A stretch of DNA of 64,000 nt, taken from positions 33,480 through 97,479 of the forward strand of contig NZ_QDAH01000014.1 in the NCBI RefSeq assembly GCF_003075415.1. The letters run 5' to 3'. This document shows, one piece after another, positions 63,836-64,000 of the stretch. How positions within the stretch are numbered: the stretch's first letter is position 1; the number at the start of each line of letters is the position of its first letter. This DNA comes from Microvirga sp. KLBC 81. Its GTDB lineage: Bacteria; Pseudomonadota; Alphaproteobacteria; Rhizobiales; Beijerinckiaceae. Made by a program: the position numbers and the translations under genes. The notes beneath the pieces were generated by a model. It was not told where the DNA came from. It did not search any database and saw only the letters and a list, made by a program, of their open reading frames with translations.

Positions 63836-64000
63836 ATCTGCTTCGTGCCAGGGGCTGACCCTCCGCAGCGCATCGCAAGGGTCTTCAGCTCCTGATGTCG
63901 CTTGCCTGGCCCGACATCAAGCTGCCCCCGGTCAGCCTCCTTCCGGCGCGACGGTTTTTCCGGTCCACTCGGAGTTGACTTCCTCTCAATCCAGGTCTTT

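Overview
The window looks like chromosomal DNA of an alphaproteobacterium of the Hyphomicrobiales (Rhizobiales), most likely the Methylobacteriaceae and close to Microvirga. This is inferred from the gene families present: GcrA-like protein, IalB, DUF6894, Porin_2, and an Irr-type (ICE) operator at a bfd-bfr pair. A dense set of intergenic palindromic repeats points the same way. No rRNA operon, housekeeping block or CRISPR array is present, so genus assignment rests on family content only. The region is accessory: catabolic islands with their own ABC transporters, separated by decayed insertion sequences.

Region 1 (1-9689) is an aromatic-acid island. An aryl-CoA ligase and a bifunctional aryl-CoA flavin monooxygenase/reductase (minus strand, 3' end of the latter cut off by the window) diverge from a complete branched-chain-type ABC transporter followed by a kynurenine-formamidase-like hydrolase (plus strand). 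Together they fit uptake of a tryptophan/kynurenine/anthranilate-type aromatic and its degradation as a CoA thioester. Region 2 (9690-14400) holds two IS6-family remnants around small secreted proteins (IalB-like, SH3, peptidoglycan-binding); the SH3 gene carries an in-frame stop.

Region 3 (14404-28314) is a minus-strand four-carbon acid-sugar island. It has OtnC-, OtnK- and OtnI-like enzymes, an isopropylmalate-dehydrogenase-family oxidoreductase, a one-cysteine Asp/Glu-racemase-fold protein, an iron(III)-type ABC transporter with fused permease, a GntR/FCD regulator, an AbrB-family membrane protein, DUF3422 and ABM proteins, and a frameshifted Ldh2-type dehydrogenase. Region 4 (28400-30928) is a graveyard: a TctA 3' stub joined to a beheaded GntR gene, then a frameshifted SerA paralogue.

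Region 5 (31018-39839) has an epimerase, an IclR regulator and a tightly overlapping operon of PotABC-like transporter, a three-subunit HcnABC/opine-oxidase-like dehydrogenase and a periplasmic binding protein. Two identical-core palindromes between regulator and operon are probable operators. Its substrate is unknown, and it is one of the two most interesting systems here (the other is region 3). Region 6 (40106-42915) has an IS110 pseudogene, a tRNA 3' fragment with terminator (likely integration scar), a conserved hypothetical and a small GcrA-like protein. Region 7 (42928-64000) is mixed: membrane spermidine-synthase-like protein with an exported isoaspartyl methyltransferase, DUF6064 with a Tat-exported aldo/keto reductase, a Bcr/CflA transporter, bfd-bfr under a probable Irr box, truncated NDH-2, patatin, cyclase-TPR protein, porin, soluble chemoreceptor, and a VWA / J-domain pair.

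Two palindrome families (called A and B here) occur, mostly as adjacent A/B pairs, at eight intergenic places. Many genes between 9.7 and 31 kb are broken by single lesions, indicating ongoing decay of this accessory stretch; some single-base lesions could instead be sequencing errors.
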